From Glandiceps talaboti (lineage: Eukaryota; Hemichordata; Enteropneusta; Spengelidae), in contig NC_135568.1 of the NCBI RefSeq assembly GCF_964340395.1, forward strand, positions 367,501 to 429,500: a stretch of 62,000 bases of DNA, given 5' to 3'. The notes beneath the pieces are model-generated. The model saw only the letters and a list, made by a program, of their open reading frames with translations, was not told the origin of the DNA and searched no databases. A program made the translations under genes and the position numbers. Positions 21,902-34,210 of the stretch are shown here, piece after piece. Positions within the stretch are counted from its first letter, which is position 1. The number at the start of each line of letters is the position of its first letter.

Positions 21902-23129
21902 TGTGTGTCTTACAAATAGAAGAACTTGCCATGTTTGTGGCTTCTTTGTTTACTTTTCTGTTTGTCAAGAAAATATAAGCCACACTGCTTGTGCTCGATG
22001 ATACCTTGAATAATTCTTGTAAATTATTACTACATTGGAAGGTGTTGAAGCCAACACATTGGCTATATATACACTCTTTTGTGATGTACACGTATCTGTT
22101 AGATACTGTGTAAATGTACTGTGCACTTCATTTTCTTAAATATGGACAGGGGTCATTCACCTACTTTCACCATGTTTATTATTCCTGACATAATGGACAT
22201 TGTCACTTAATGACAGTGCATGTTATGTCATGTAGCTATGGTTGCATAACTGTTTTTCTGTTCTGTTGATATTCACGGCACATTATCCATGCATTGTCCA
22301 GCAGCCATCAAACTTGTTAATCAAATTAGATAAATAAAGTTGTGTTGTTTTCTGCTTTAAAACATGCACACTGAACCAATGTAATTGTAGAAAGAGATTG
22401 TGAGGGTTTGTCTTTCTTTCAGGTTGAATACATAACTTGTGTAAATTTAACTATGATCCCACATTTTATTCAAAAACAGATACACTAGTCTGTGCTTTGT
22501 AACCTTTAGTAATTCCTCTGGGAATTATTATGTGTTCAAATAAATTACAAGAATGGGGTACCCTAGTCTGTTATTGTGATATATTGATATATACTATATA
22601 GCAAAGTATATGTAGGTATGCACTTTTGGTTGTCTTTTTTTATCATGCAAAGTGTTTTGTTTTTTTAAGCTATACTGTTTTATTATGATTGCTGTAACTG
22701 TTATATGATAATTTGTGTTCATTCTATTCATTGTAATTTCTGAATTGCTAATTAATGGTCACATCTGTACTGACATGTTACCAGTGCCTATCAAACAAGA
22801 AAAAACACAAATGATGAATGTATACACCAACAGATATGATGCTTCTCTCAAAGGGATGGGCTTTAAAAGAAATAAAGAAAACCACTGTTCTTTGAATTGT
22901 GTTGTAACCCTCATTTACATATCTAATTGCCAAGTGGTAGGTCCTGAACTGCTTGTTGTGCATAGCAAAGTACAAGAATTTATTCTGAAACACTACAAGA
23001 ACTCCTGCAATTGGTATATTCCTATCTGTATTTCATCACATGTGATGTACTTTTTTTTTTAAAAAAGGCCCAGGCAGAATTAGGATTAAAATTTAGAATA
23101 TATGTAAAAAAAAACATAGTATAATACCC

Positions 23130-23500
23130 GTTTTAGTAAAGCTAGCAGCATCTATATCAAACCAACTCACAGTAACTATGCTCTCCACAAAGTCAGTCAC
23201 AAGGGTGGAAAACTCTGGAATTCGCTACCTGAACATGTAAAGCTGGCTAAAACTTCTAAACTCTTCAAAGGTAATTTTTCTGCCCAGCAGTTATTTATTT
23301 AGGTATAATGTCACAATGTATGTATTTTATGTCCTAATGTATTTTAGAATTTGTAAGTGGACTTTTGCATGATTGTCGATTTGATGTATGAGGGCCTCAA
23401 TGGAAAGAAGCCAATCCTTCAGTACTCTGCGTTGTTTATAACGCTTATCGAGTTTTACCCTGAATAAATATATTCTATAATATTAATAATAATAATGATA
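23130..23500 (+). mobile_element. 3' end of a non-LTR (LINE) retrotransposon, ORF2 C-terminus and 3' UTR
   Basis: One frame near 23205-23300 reads K-G-G-K-L-W-N-S-L-P-E-H-V-K-L-A-K-T then S-K-L-F-K-G-N-F and a stop at 23302. The pattern G-x-x-L-W-N-S-L-P...F-K is the familiar last segment of CR1/L2/Jockey-type reverse-transcriptase ORFs. A 3' tail follows (gagggcctcaatggaaag ... gagttttaccctgaataaat) and ends in a TAA-type microsatellite at 23483-23510. It is 5'-truncated and inactive, inserted in sense orientation in the intron. Confidence 0.75.
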
Positions 23501-23554
23501 ATAATAACTGTGTAATTGAAAAGAATTATCCAGAACTAAACAAAGAACATCCCA

Positions 23555-23932
23555 TGTTGTCCTTTTGGCTCTAGTGATAAGGTAATACTAATGTGAGAGC
23601 ATGGGATTGAAACCATGGCCTTTTAAAATTCCAGTGGATGTTTATAAAGTCAGGTGACATAATAACATGATTAATGTATCTTATCATATTGAAATTCAAA
23701 TTTGAGAGAGATAAGGTTGGTTACATGAAAACCACCTGTGCTTACATTTAAAAGAAATAACAGATCACAGCTGTTTTCCGGCCACAGAGCTCTCAATTGT
23801 ATTCTAAACAGATGTGTTGTGCAATTTCTCTAGTTTGTCAATTTCTGTATTGTATGGCATACTGTGACAAATTCTTTCTATGGCAAATGAATAAATAAAT
23901 AAATAAATAAAAAATAAATAAATAAATTACAA
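23555..23932 (+). mobile_element. Possible tRNA-derived SINE with (AAAT)n tail
   Basis: ttggctctagtgataaggta (about 23573) resembles a pol III A box, and gggattgaaacc about 45 bases on resembles a B box (GGTTCRANNCC). The unit ends about 300 bases later in aataaataaataaataaa. Spacing and tail fit a SINE. The B box is imperfect and only one copy is seen. Confidence 0.35.
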
Positions 23933-24264
23933 TTAGAAAAAACTACTAAATTATTTATGTTATTAAATTACTTCAAGAAGTTAAATACCCCATAGATATA
24001 TATCCTCTTCATTTTTAATAGTTATGAACTGATTACGCAGCCGGAATAGCTTATGTATTTCTTTTTTAATATGAAAGTTTTTTGTTTGTTTTTTCAATTA
24101 AAAGTAAAATCAAATGTAGGTTGGTATTAATGTGTCAGTACGATAACTTACTACTGGTATATGCACTACATTTCCTAATGTTTATTCTAGGTGGTTGGAC
24201 ATTAGTAGATGTGCTTGGCACCTGTTTGTCCATTCCCTTTACAGGCTGTCTTTTGTTGTTTTTT

Positions 24265-24308
24265 AGCACAATTTAACCAATAAGGGGTTCAGTAGTGCTA
24301 TAGGCATG

Positions 24309-24340
<32 letters not shown>

Positions 24341-24381
24341 GGCTGTCTGTCTGTCTGTCTGTTTGTCTTTCTGTCTGTCTT

Positions 24382-24434
<53 letters not shown>

Positions 24435-24600
24435 GTGTGTGTATGTGCATGTGTATGTGCCTGTGTGACCTGCTGGGCCGATTGTTTTGATATTTGGTAG
24501 GGATGTTCCTTTTGGTGACTAGTTGGGATATTATTCAGATCAAAATGATTGCACCAGATATGTGTGTTTTGGGTCAAAAAATGCAATATTTAGAAGTATA
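24265..24600 (+). mobile_element. Hairpin-headed element with microsatellite core, copy 2
   Basis: Head AGCACAATTTAACC, loop, GGTTCAGTAGTGCT forms a hairpin with few mismatches. A (TCTG)n run of about 125 bases follows (24308-24435), then the conserved body gattgttttgatatttggta, gggatgttc ... gactagttgggat, and agatatgtgtgtttt. The 3' third seen in copy 1 is missing. Confidence 0.6.
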
Positions 24601-24758
24601 GAACTCCCTTTCTGTGAAGGCACAGTGCAAGTTATATAGTTTTATTGATGTCATGAAATCATGAAATCTTTTATGGGATAATTCAAACCATGAGGTTTTC
24701 TCACCTACTTGTCAATGGCACCAAGATTAACATGTCTGAACCCACTGTTACATGTATT

Positions 24759-25100
24759 AGCACAGCTGAACTATAGTCATTCATGTTAGATTTATACACA
24801 CTATAGATCTGATGGAGTGTCTTGTCCGTCTGGCTGTCTGGCTGTCTATGTATCTGAGAGTGACTTCAAGTAAGAAAACCACTGGCAAGATTATTTTGAT
24901 ATTTGTAATGTTAGGGATGTTGATTTCAGTCTCTGTTCAAGGAAAATATATATATCTGCCTAGCAACAAGGCCGTACCCATAGAAACAGCTAAATGGTGT
25001 TGCATAATGCATTGTAACAAAAATGGGTTGGCATGTGGATAAACACTTTTTTTTTCGAATATCAAAAATTTTACAATTGTGCTACAATGCCATTGGTGCT
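24759..25100 (+). mobile_element. Hairpin-headed element, copy 3, nearly without microsatellite
   Basis: Head agcacagctgaactatag; only a short ctggctgtctggctgtct core. The body includes gattattttgatatttg and gggatgttgatttcag. The segment tgcctagcaacaaggccgta matches copy 1 near 10280, and the end acaattgtgctacaatgcca matches 10421-10440. This copy defines both ends in about 340 bases. Confidence 0.6.
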
Positions 25101-26591
25101 ATTTAAAAAAAAAAAGTTTTTCCATCTTAATGGAGGACCCCGTTTACTAAGATAAATACTTTATAGCTAAACTTTACCTGCCACAAATTTAGACATTGCA
25201 ATTTAAAATTAAAAATTGTGCAGGTGAGATTTCTTAAAACAGACAGAGACTAATTTCAACTGAATTACATCAGTTGTGCCCATAGATTCGAATTCAATAC
25301 ATCTTGTATGTTACTATTGTTAGGAACCAAAAGAAAGTGAAAGTCTAACTCTGATTTTCTTTACATATGACTGATCACAACATATGTACTGTACATATGA
25401 ACTTTCTGTGTGTTCAGCTTCAGAGAACATTATACAGTGGGCTTAAACTTCTTTTCAAGTGGAAATTCTTTACACCCGAACAATCATGTTTTCTGTATCA
25501 TGCTATTCATACATATATATTGCACAAGAGGTATGTTATTGTGTTATAATGTTTCTACAAGGTGCTCACTCACACATAGTAAGAAAGACCAAAGAACAAT
25601 CAAATTAGAGACTTGAGGTCAGTAAAGAAATTGTAGCAAGTTCATTACATCAGATTGGCTCCACACCCAACAATCAGTACCTACCAATGGTTATCACAAT
25701 TTCAACTTTCTGTGCTGCTTATGGATAATATCGACCACTGATTAAAATGTATAATGAATATATTTAGTAATTTTCAGTGAATACAATGTGGTTATCTGAT
25801 CAAAGAATGACACTCCAGTTACAAGTAGTACAGTTTTAACATGTGACAGAATCAAAACCAAGCTTTCACTCAAAATTTAAATTTGCCACTACACTACCTA
25901 CGGATAATAGTGACCACAAATTAACATATGTAATGTAATTGACCAATATGATAAAAAATCCATTAATATAATGTCCCACTTGCAGATAGTGCAAGTTTAA
26001 GAATGGCAGTTTATTATCAAACTTTCTACATTTTATTTCACTTTTGTTATAATAAGTGAAATAATGTTATTTTGTTTTAATGATGAATTACTGTTCATGT
26101 ATATTAATGAAATAAAATCACTAGACAAATTACATCTAAAAATAGTAGAACAGTTACATGAGTATTATAATTTATTTAAAATTACTTGTACCTCCCTTCA
26201 AATATACTCAGGACCTAGTTATAATCAACACAGCTGTCAATCTTTATAATATAACAATTGAAAATATGAATTTATCAAATTCAACTGTGTCACGACAAAT
26301 GTATTACATCACAAGTTTACAATAAACCATTCTATGGCTTCCTTCCTTCCTTCCTGACTGAATACATTTGACATGTTTTATGTACATACCATATGTTACT
26401 ATAATCATTGATTGAATTAATTTGTTGAAATGTTTGTGAAAGCATATTTCAGTTTCAGTTATTACTATAATATTTGGAATTAGTATTTTGAATGGGCATG
26501 TATCCAAATCTAATACTATAATGTTTATTGTATTACCTGACAAGATTTTGCTCAAGCCATTGAGTAATTATGTTCACTAACAATACGCTAG

Positions 26592-26680
26592 ACACACTAC
26601 CAGAGAGTGTGGTATGGTAGATTTTGAAAAAACATAAATATGAAAGGTTCACAATTGATAAAAACTATACAATGTATTGT
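26592..26680. mobile_element. Short dispersed repeat E, copy 1
   Basis: acacactaccagagagtgtg gtatggta ... gttcacaattgataaaaac shares about 90 bases with 50640-50735 at roughly 85 percent by eye. The left end forms a small hairpin (cacact acc aga gagtgtg). Confidence 0.55.
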
Positions 26681-27347
26681 TATGTATTGTTCTACAGTTT
26701 GCAACCCAATGATTACTGCAACTAATAGTACTTTTTCTGAAAGTGAAATTTGAATTAGTGAATAATATCCTAGAACATATCTATTGTAAAATTTAAAATC
26801 TGTATAAATTGAGTCAGAAACCCATTTCCTATGTGTTCAATGATAAATGAAAGTAAATGTAATATGAGAAGCCTGATGGTGGTTTAAATCAGAAAACTGA
26901 AATGAAAAGCTTGACAATATACATGTATACAGCACCCTTTTATGTGACTGTGTAGTTTGCTGCTGATTTTTTTCTTGTGTTTAGTTTTTATCTTTTGGAA
27001 TTAAAATATTACATGACATGCATATACATTTATACATATAATTAGTCAATATCAGTAGAGTTGAAAATGACAACATTTAAAATTTATATACCCGTATGTC
27101 AGTGTTTTTGTGTAGATTTTACCTAATTAACACCATAAACAAAAACATTGCATGTACAAAAATATTGAATGGATATAAAGTACGTGTACCCTCTACACAT
27201 TGTATCCTGCTGATACTGACACATCCTTAACCAGCACTTGTTATTGGCATACTACACAAACCATTCAATAATTGTAGTCTATTTTAAATATCGAGGAAAC
27301 TTTTACAATGCCCTGAACTGTGTTTATTATGCAAGAAGATGATTTTC

Positions 27348-27766
27348 TGGGATAGCCTTCATGTGCTGTGTGTGCCAGGCCTGGGTAACTCCAGAATAGC
27401 CTATAGGTGCTAATATGTATGCTAGGCCTGGGTGACTCCAGGATAGCCTACATGTGCTGTGTGTGCCAGGCCTGGGTGACTCTGGGATAGCCTACAGGTG
27501 CTATGTGGGCCAGGCCTGGGTGACTCCGGGATAGCCTACAGGTGCTAATATGTATGCTAGGCCTGGGTGACTCCGGGATAGCCTACAGGTGCTGTGTGTG
27601 CCAGGCCTGGGTAACTCCAGAATAGCCTATAGGTGCTAATATGTATGCTAGGCCTGGGTGACTCCAGGATAGCCTACATGTGTTGTGTGTGCCAGGCCTG
27701 GGTGACTCTGGGATAGCCTACAGGTGCTATGTGGGCCAGGCCTGGGTGACTCCGGGTTAGCCTACA
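27348..27766. repeat. 44/47-bp tandem array with higher-order structure, about 9 units
   Basis: Units built on gccaggcctgggtgactccg and gatagcctacaggtgct repeat at steps of 44 or 47. The 47-base units carry gctaatatgtatgctagg. Unit order (gtgtgtgcc, aatatgtat, gtgtgtgcc, tatgtgggcc) is repeated as a block after one extra aatatgtat unit, so a four-unit block was itself duplicated. Confidence 0.93.
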
Positions 27767-30668
27767 TGTGAACTGATTGGGAAAGTCTTGATGACTCTGA
27801 AGTGACATGATATTGAGCATGCATCATAGTCCTGTCACGTAGTCCCAAACCTGAATGGAGTTCTGTAGAAATGTGTGATTGTGTTTATGTGTGTATTTGT
27901 CTGCATGCAAGAAAATCACTGGGAGCAATTCCCATTATTATAAAAAATGGCAAAAAGACAAGTAAAAACCCCATTAATCTTTATAGGTGTAACTGTGTAG
28001 TTTATGCCAAGACTTTCGATGTTTATAGCCTTGGTTTGCACAACTTTAAGATAGGACCATGTCTTATAAATCCTTTCTGTTCTTGAACTCTTAGGCAAGG
28101 TTATACTACTCTGGCATTTTACGTCATGGTTTTCAAGATAGATACAAACTAAAATTATTGTTGTCAATGTTGTAGATTACACAAATTGGTGATAATATAA
28201 TCCATTCAGTATCTTAGCAACATGCCACAACAGTACTTTTAGTTCATTTCTTAGTCAACCGAGACCTCGATTGCCAGAGTAGTAATGTCCTCTAAACATT
28301 GTAAAATGTGAACAATGTGAAGACTATCGTATGACTTGAATTGTTTAGTTGAGTGGTGGTATAAATTCGTTGGTGCTACATAAGGTCAAAGATCGAAGTA
28401 CATGTACCTCCTGTGTGTGCTCCAAATTTTATGTTTTCATAGAATTTACTAAAACAATTGTGGGAATAAAGAAATGAAGGGTACTTAAATTCAGACATCC
28501 TATCTTTGAAATGTGGTTTTCCTGGAAGTATAAAATCTCAGAAGTAGACATTGAGGAATTGTTTATTCACACTGAAGGACACTGTTTCCTGAAGTGTTGT
28601 TTCTGAGAAAGGCACAGTAATCATTCATCACTTGAATGTTTTGTACAATGGCAGAGCTGAGGCAGGGAAGTGACAAAGTGCATTGAACTTTCTAAGAACT
28701 ATGGAGTCAGTTCCAAGTAATGCACACACGGCTGTTTGCCCAGAGGAAAAGTTGATGTTCATTCCATGAAATGTTGGCTATGTGAACCAGCAGGGGTCTA
28801 GAAAATCAATCCTTTGGTGCATAGCAATGTGTGCTATTCCAATTTTAGAACAGATATAAAATAACTTACAAGCCATGCATTGCTTTCTGTGATTGAAACA
28901 TATATATGGCCAATACATCTGCTGGGCCTGCTGTAACTAAATAGTTTCCACACTCTGGATACAACTTAGACATTACATTATACATTCCTGTGTTCAATTT
29001 GAAATTATAGTAGTTTGCAATAAAAATGATTTGTTTTTTGATATAGGTTGAATAGGGTGGAAGTCTGATCAAAATTGCACAGATTTCTATACATTGTACT
29101 ACGATTTTTTGGTTTAAGAAATAAATTAAGATAGCCAAAAGGATTTTACTTACACACCACCCTTAGAAGGCCCATGATTCAATCCAAGGATCTTGGATTA
29201 CTTTTATCTTATATTAGTTTGTATTAGATAGGATTATTGTTTTGTTCTAGACCACCTTGTTTTCTATCATATATCTCTGCTTGACAGCTGGTTTATAATA
29301 CCTTAATTTTAACCCTAATTTGACATGGGCTTTCTCTGCCTGACAATTTTTTTTTTTGCATCTAAATTTAACTCTAATCAAACAAAAGCGCTGTCTAGGA
29401 AAATTTCAATTTGTTTTCATTTCTAAAAATATACAAGTGATGCCATCTCAAATCTCACCCACTATAGACATATAGCTAGTTTCCTTCAAGACAGATAATT
29501 AAATTCTGTATTACTGTAGCCTCATATTACTATTATTAGAGAAGAAATATATATTTGATGTTGCATTATGATGAACAGACATTATACTTGGTATTGGGTT
29601 TTAACTGTGGCCAACATTACCATGCAGACAAAGGGTTAAAGGTCACATTACAGGAAAAGTATAGAACCTTATAGGAGGTCAGGTTACATGTATTTTATGC
29701 CTATTTGATTTGATTGTTTTGGAAGCCAGTAATAAAGTGTTCATTTTTCTCATCTCAAATTCCAAGTCAAGGAGTAACATATTAAATGTCAGAGGTGCAA
29801 AGTATTGGATAACTGAAATTTCATGGACTTCACTTATAATGTGTTCTTGATTTCACTCATTTTATTTTACTTGAATGTTGAAAATTTTTCAAAGTATTCA
29901 TCAATATTGCTTAAAGTCAGGTCAAGATTATTATTATAAGGAAAATGTATCTGAAGATTTGAATGAGGAATTATTTCCATAGAAGCGATGACATTTACAA
30001 ATGTTTTGATTGCAATGAATGCTGAAAATGTCATTTATTTCAAGTGGTAAAGAGTGTGGATCAGTACTCATTACCACAGAAAGAAGGACAGTTACAAGTG
30101 TTGCCATGGAAATTAAAAATTATGATAATATTTCAAAAAATTTGAAAATCTCACCTACACTAGCTGTAACAGGGGTATTGTATTTTAGATCAGACAACCA
30201 AGAAATATTTCGTTGAAAATTATTAAAATAACAAAAATTAGACATTGTACATGTCAATGAGAGGACGATTTTATGTATAAGTTGTATAGTAATAAGTTGA
30301 AGTCGTGATTCGTTTGAGGTGATTACATTTGGATGCAGACCCATAAATCAATTTGATTGTATATATTGTACCATACTATGTGTACTGCTCTACAAATAGG
30401 ATTCAATACCATTCAGGGTGTATGATATTAGGATTAGGAATAAGCCATAATATCTAACAAAACAGTTTCAACAAATGTTTTAGTTACAGCTAAGAAAGCC
30501 AATGTATAACTATATGTAAATAATACAATGTATTTGTACAGTACAGTACAGTACGATACAGCATATGGCTAGACTGATGTAGAATTTCACTTTCTAATGA
30601 AATAAAAATCTCTGACATTTATCATAAAACAGTGTAGGTTTTCAAATACACTTCAAATGTCACTATAA

Positions 30669-30911
30669 TTAGGCGAAATAAAAAAAGTTGTCTGGTTCCG
30701 GTTACCCGACCCCACCTAGTTTTTCACGTCCACCCTAAACTTTTTTAATGTATTCGAGAAAAGAAAAAAAGAAAATCGCAAAAATCATGACATCTCGCAA
30801 GAAATAGTGGATGCGGAAACTGATATCAAGTTAAAAAGACAATATCAATCGTGTTGTCACACCATTTTAGACAAACTGTCCTGACGAGAATCAATACTTT
30901 TTTTTGCCTAA
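30669..30911. mobile_element. TIR element family B, copy 1 (243 bp)
   Basis: It starts ttaggcgaaataaaaaaag and ends cttttttttgcctaa, giving inverted ends TTAGGC(G)AAA. Next to the left end is tctggttccggt, shared with the element at 37748. The interior is markedly richer in CpG than the surrounding intron (gttacccgacc, tcgcaaaaat, ctcgcaag). No coding frame. Confidence 0.5.
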
Positions 30912-31405
30912 TGAAATGATAATTGTGTACATATACTAAATGATTATGGTATTAAATAAAATGTTCAAAGATTGAAAAACAAACAAATAAAAAACCGTCA
31001 AATCACACACAAACAAATCTGTTAAATATGAGAACCAAGTCAATGGTTTGTTATATGCAATCATTTTATGCATAGTGGTGCAATGCAAATAAAATAAATT
31101 GTACAAAAAATATACACCATGCAGTCAATATGCAATATGGATAGAACACTTACGATTTAAAAAATAACTAAATTGGTGACTAGTTGCTATATCCATGTGC
31201 TTCTCAAACATACTAAATGATAGATGAACTGTTTAACTGATTAGTTAGAAGATGTATCTAGGAAAGTTACTGGGGTTAAAAATGGTCAATAAACTTTAGA
31301 GGGGATAAACCATATTCCTTTTTTTTATTTTTTGAAATATTATTATCATGTTGGATATATTTAGGAATTAAAATACAAGCTAGTAAACCTTTCATATAAG
31401 GAGAT

Positions 31406-31550
31406 TTTATTGCCCAATAGTTTTCTTTGTTCAACCAAGGAAAGTATGAGTGACCTTTTTAATATGAGTCAATAGACATGTAGTGACAAAACTCTTTGGT
31501 CATAAGTGTTTTTTCAGCTGAATGAAGATCCAATGTTGTTGAATAATGAT
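31406..31550. mobile_element. Foldback element family A, copy 2
   Basis: Left arm ttattgcccaatagttttct ttg ... gtatgagtgacc; right arm ggtcataagtgttttttcag ... gttgttgaataatgat. The left arm matches the copy at 16177 (cccaatagttttctt, tgag...aaaata/gaaagta, cgagtgg/tgagtga). This copy is more diverged and AT-rich. Confidence 0.55.
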
Positions 31551-31831
31551 ATCTCTTCAAGCATGATTTATGAAAAATCAGGAAAAGTAAAAGTGATTTG
31601 GATCATTTTGACTCTTATTTCAGACATTTTGCACTACAAATGGTGTAGAGGAGAGTTATTGTGACTTGGAATATGACCATAGTATAAAATTGATGTTGTT
31701 TATTACACCTACATGTATGTATCAAGGGTGATATTTCAGTATTAAAATGACAGATGTATGCACACAGGATGTAATGTAGTGTTAACTTGTAGTGTACATA
31801 TTGAAGTGACAGACGTATGCACAGACAGGAT

Positions 31832-32268
31832 GTATCGTGACTTAGGAACTAGGCTACATTGACTTAATAAGGGAACCCTGGTATAGTGACTTCGGAAGGC
31901 TACATTGACTTAATAAGGGAACCCTAGTATAGTGACTTAGGAACTAGGCTACATTGACCTAATGAGGGAACCCTGGTATAGTGACTTAGGAACTAGGCCA
32001 CATTGACCTAATGAGGGAACCCTGGTATAGTGACTTAGGAACTAGGCTACATTGACTTAATAAGGGAACTCTAGTATAGTGACTTAGGAACTAGGCCACA
32101 TTGACCTAATGAGGGAACCCTGGTATAGTGACTTAGGAACTAGGCTACATTGATTTAATAAGGGAACCCTGGTATAGTGACTTAGGAACTAGGCTACATT
32201 GACTTAATAAGGGAACCCTGGTATCCCTGGTATAGTGACTTAGGAACTAGGCTACATTGACCTAATTC
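31832..32268. repeat. 49-bp minisatellite, about 9 copies
   Basis: gtgacttaggaactaggcta, cattgacttaataaggga and accctggtata repeat at exact 49-base steps (31932, 31981). Variants ggctac/ggccac and cttaataag/cctaatgag are interleaved. The last unit has a 10-base stutter (ccctggtatccctggtata). Confidence 0.96.
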
Positions 32269-34210
32269 AATCGCTTTAGTAACAAAAAAAAACAAAAAAA
32301 AAACAGATTGAGAAACCCTGATAGCAGTGAGTTGAAATCACAACTCAAGTAGACTATCACCTTAACTAAAAACAATGATTGGGGACCCAAACTTGAAGAT
32401 AGTAAGGCTCATGTGGGCACAGGTTGTTTGATATAGAGTTTAATACTTCAAGAAGCAAATGTATAGTTCAAACTGATTGGCTAGCAGATATAAGTTTCTA
32501 TTGTTTTTCGTATAGATTATGGAACAGATCTAAAGTTCAATCTGATTGGTCAGCAAATATAAAACTTGTATTGTCTGTGTCTATACATGAGTGTAGATTA
32601 AATTGGCACTGTGCCAAACAAATACTACTTATTCTAAATTATATGTATCTTTTAGTTCTTCTGAGGACTGTTTGTTTCATTTTTTTTTCAAATTAATGTA
32701 CTTTGAAACCAATAATCATATAGTATAGTGATAATAAATGGTTGTTTGAGGACATACAGCAGGACAATCTAAATCATAAATGTACTTTTTATCACCATGC
32801 CTTCCACTTTGCATTTTTTCTTAGTGTAACCTAAATATAAACATACCCTTTTCATAGAATATTAAAGCTGGTACGAAGGTAGGGTTGGGGTCACAGCAGT
32901 GGACTAGTACTTTGGAATTTAATTGCAAAACTTGCCAAATACTAGAAACTCCATTTTTGTAATTCTATAGTCATATCATAGACACTTATAGCCTCTTTCA
33001 CTTTTGTAAAAAGATTCAAAGTGTAATTCTAAAAAAAGAAGTGTAATCAGTTTTGCTACGTGCCTGTGACACTTTTTAAAAAAAAGCAAGTACATCAATG
33101 CAGTCATATACACAAAAAGGAAACAATAGAGACTGCTGACATATATACAATTGATATGTACATAGGAGTGGTTGAATTTTGTAAATCTATTATGTAGCTT
33201 ATTTGTTTTCCCACCACGTGTGGAGTAGGGTCAACCATCATCTTGGCACGTCCATGCAGTCACCAGTTTGTTCTTTCGTTATGTAAATTATGGACAAGCA
33301 CATCTTCGTCATGCACATTATAAATGAGTACTCCTTAGTCATGCAGGGATTAGTAATCTTTCATTATGACTAGAAGTCTTTCAGTAGGTTCCCACTGATA
33401 GAAAATGATAGAAAATATGTGTTGTCAGCATATCACTGTGAAAGAAATAAAAGTGGCACAAGTTTCAAGTTTTATAAACCTTTTACTCAAATGAAAATAC
33501 TTATTTAAAACCTCAATTAAACTATTCTAGTATAATGTTAATGTTAATGCTGCCTTCTATGACATTACAATTGTCCTTTTGGCATTGTGAGAACAGTTGA
33601 TTGCCTAGTATAGATTCCTCAACAGTGTTTGGTACTTATCAAAATATATGTCATCAGATTGCTTATATGTTATATCTTAATACCAGGTTTGAGTTCACTC
33701 AATTGCAAATGATAGTTTATAATTTATATCGTAATACCAGGTATGATAGTTATGTATGCTTCAATATTAAAGCAGAATACTACAAGTGACTTATGCAGCA
33801 AAAAATCTCTCCCAAAAATGTATAAACTCAGTTTGTGTGAAAAATGTGAAAAGTAGACAAGGCCAGCACCTTTACAAGACTACCAAACCGTAACATACCA
33901 GCCACGCCAATGTCCACAACTCAAAAATGTTACTTCAGTCTTATTTATATGATGTGGTCTGGTTATGATAAGAATTAACATTTGGATACATTTCCAGGGA
34001 TTTTCATCTCCAAGTCAAAAGCTTTCTATTCTTATTTAGTGAGACTGAATGTTTCCTTATTTTGAATTATGATGTCATGGCAATAATTAATTCAAAACTT
34101 GAACAATATTTTTTTCCTTAAAACTAGAATATGATTTTGAAAATATAAATGACTCATGCAATATATGAGACCACATCCTTTCAAAAACTTACAGTGGGAG
34201 TCAGTTAAAT

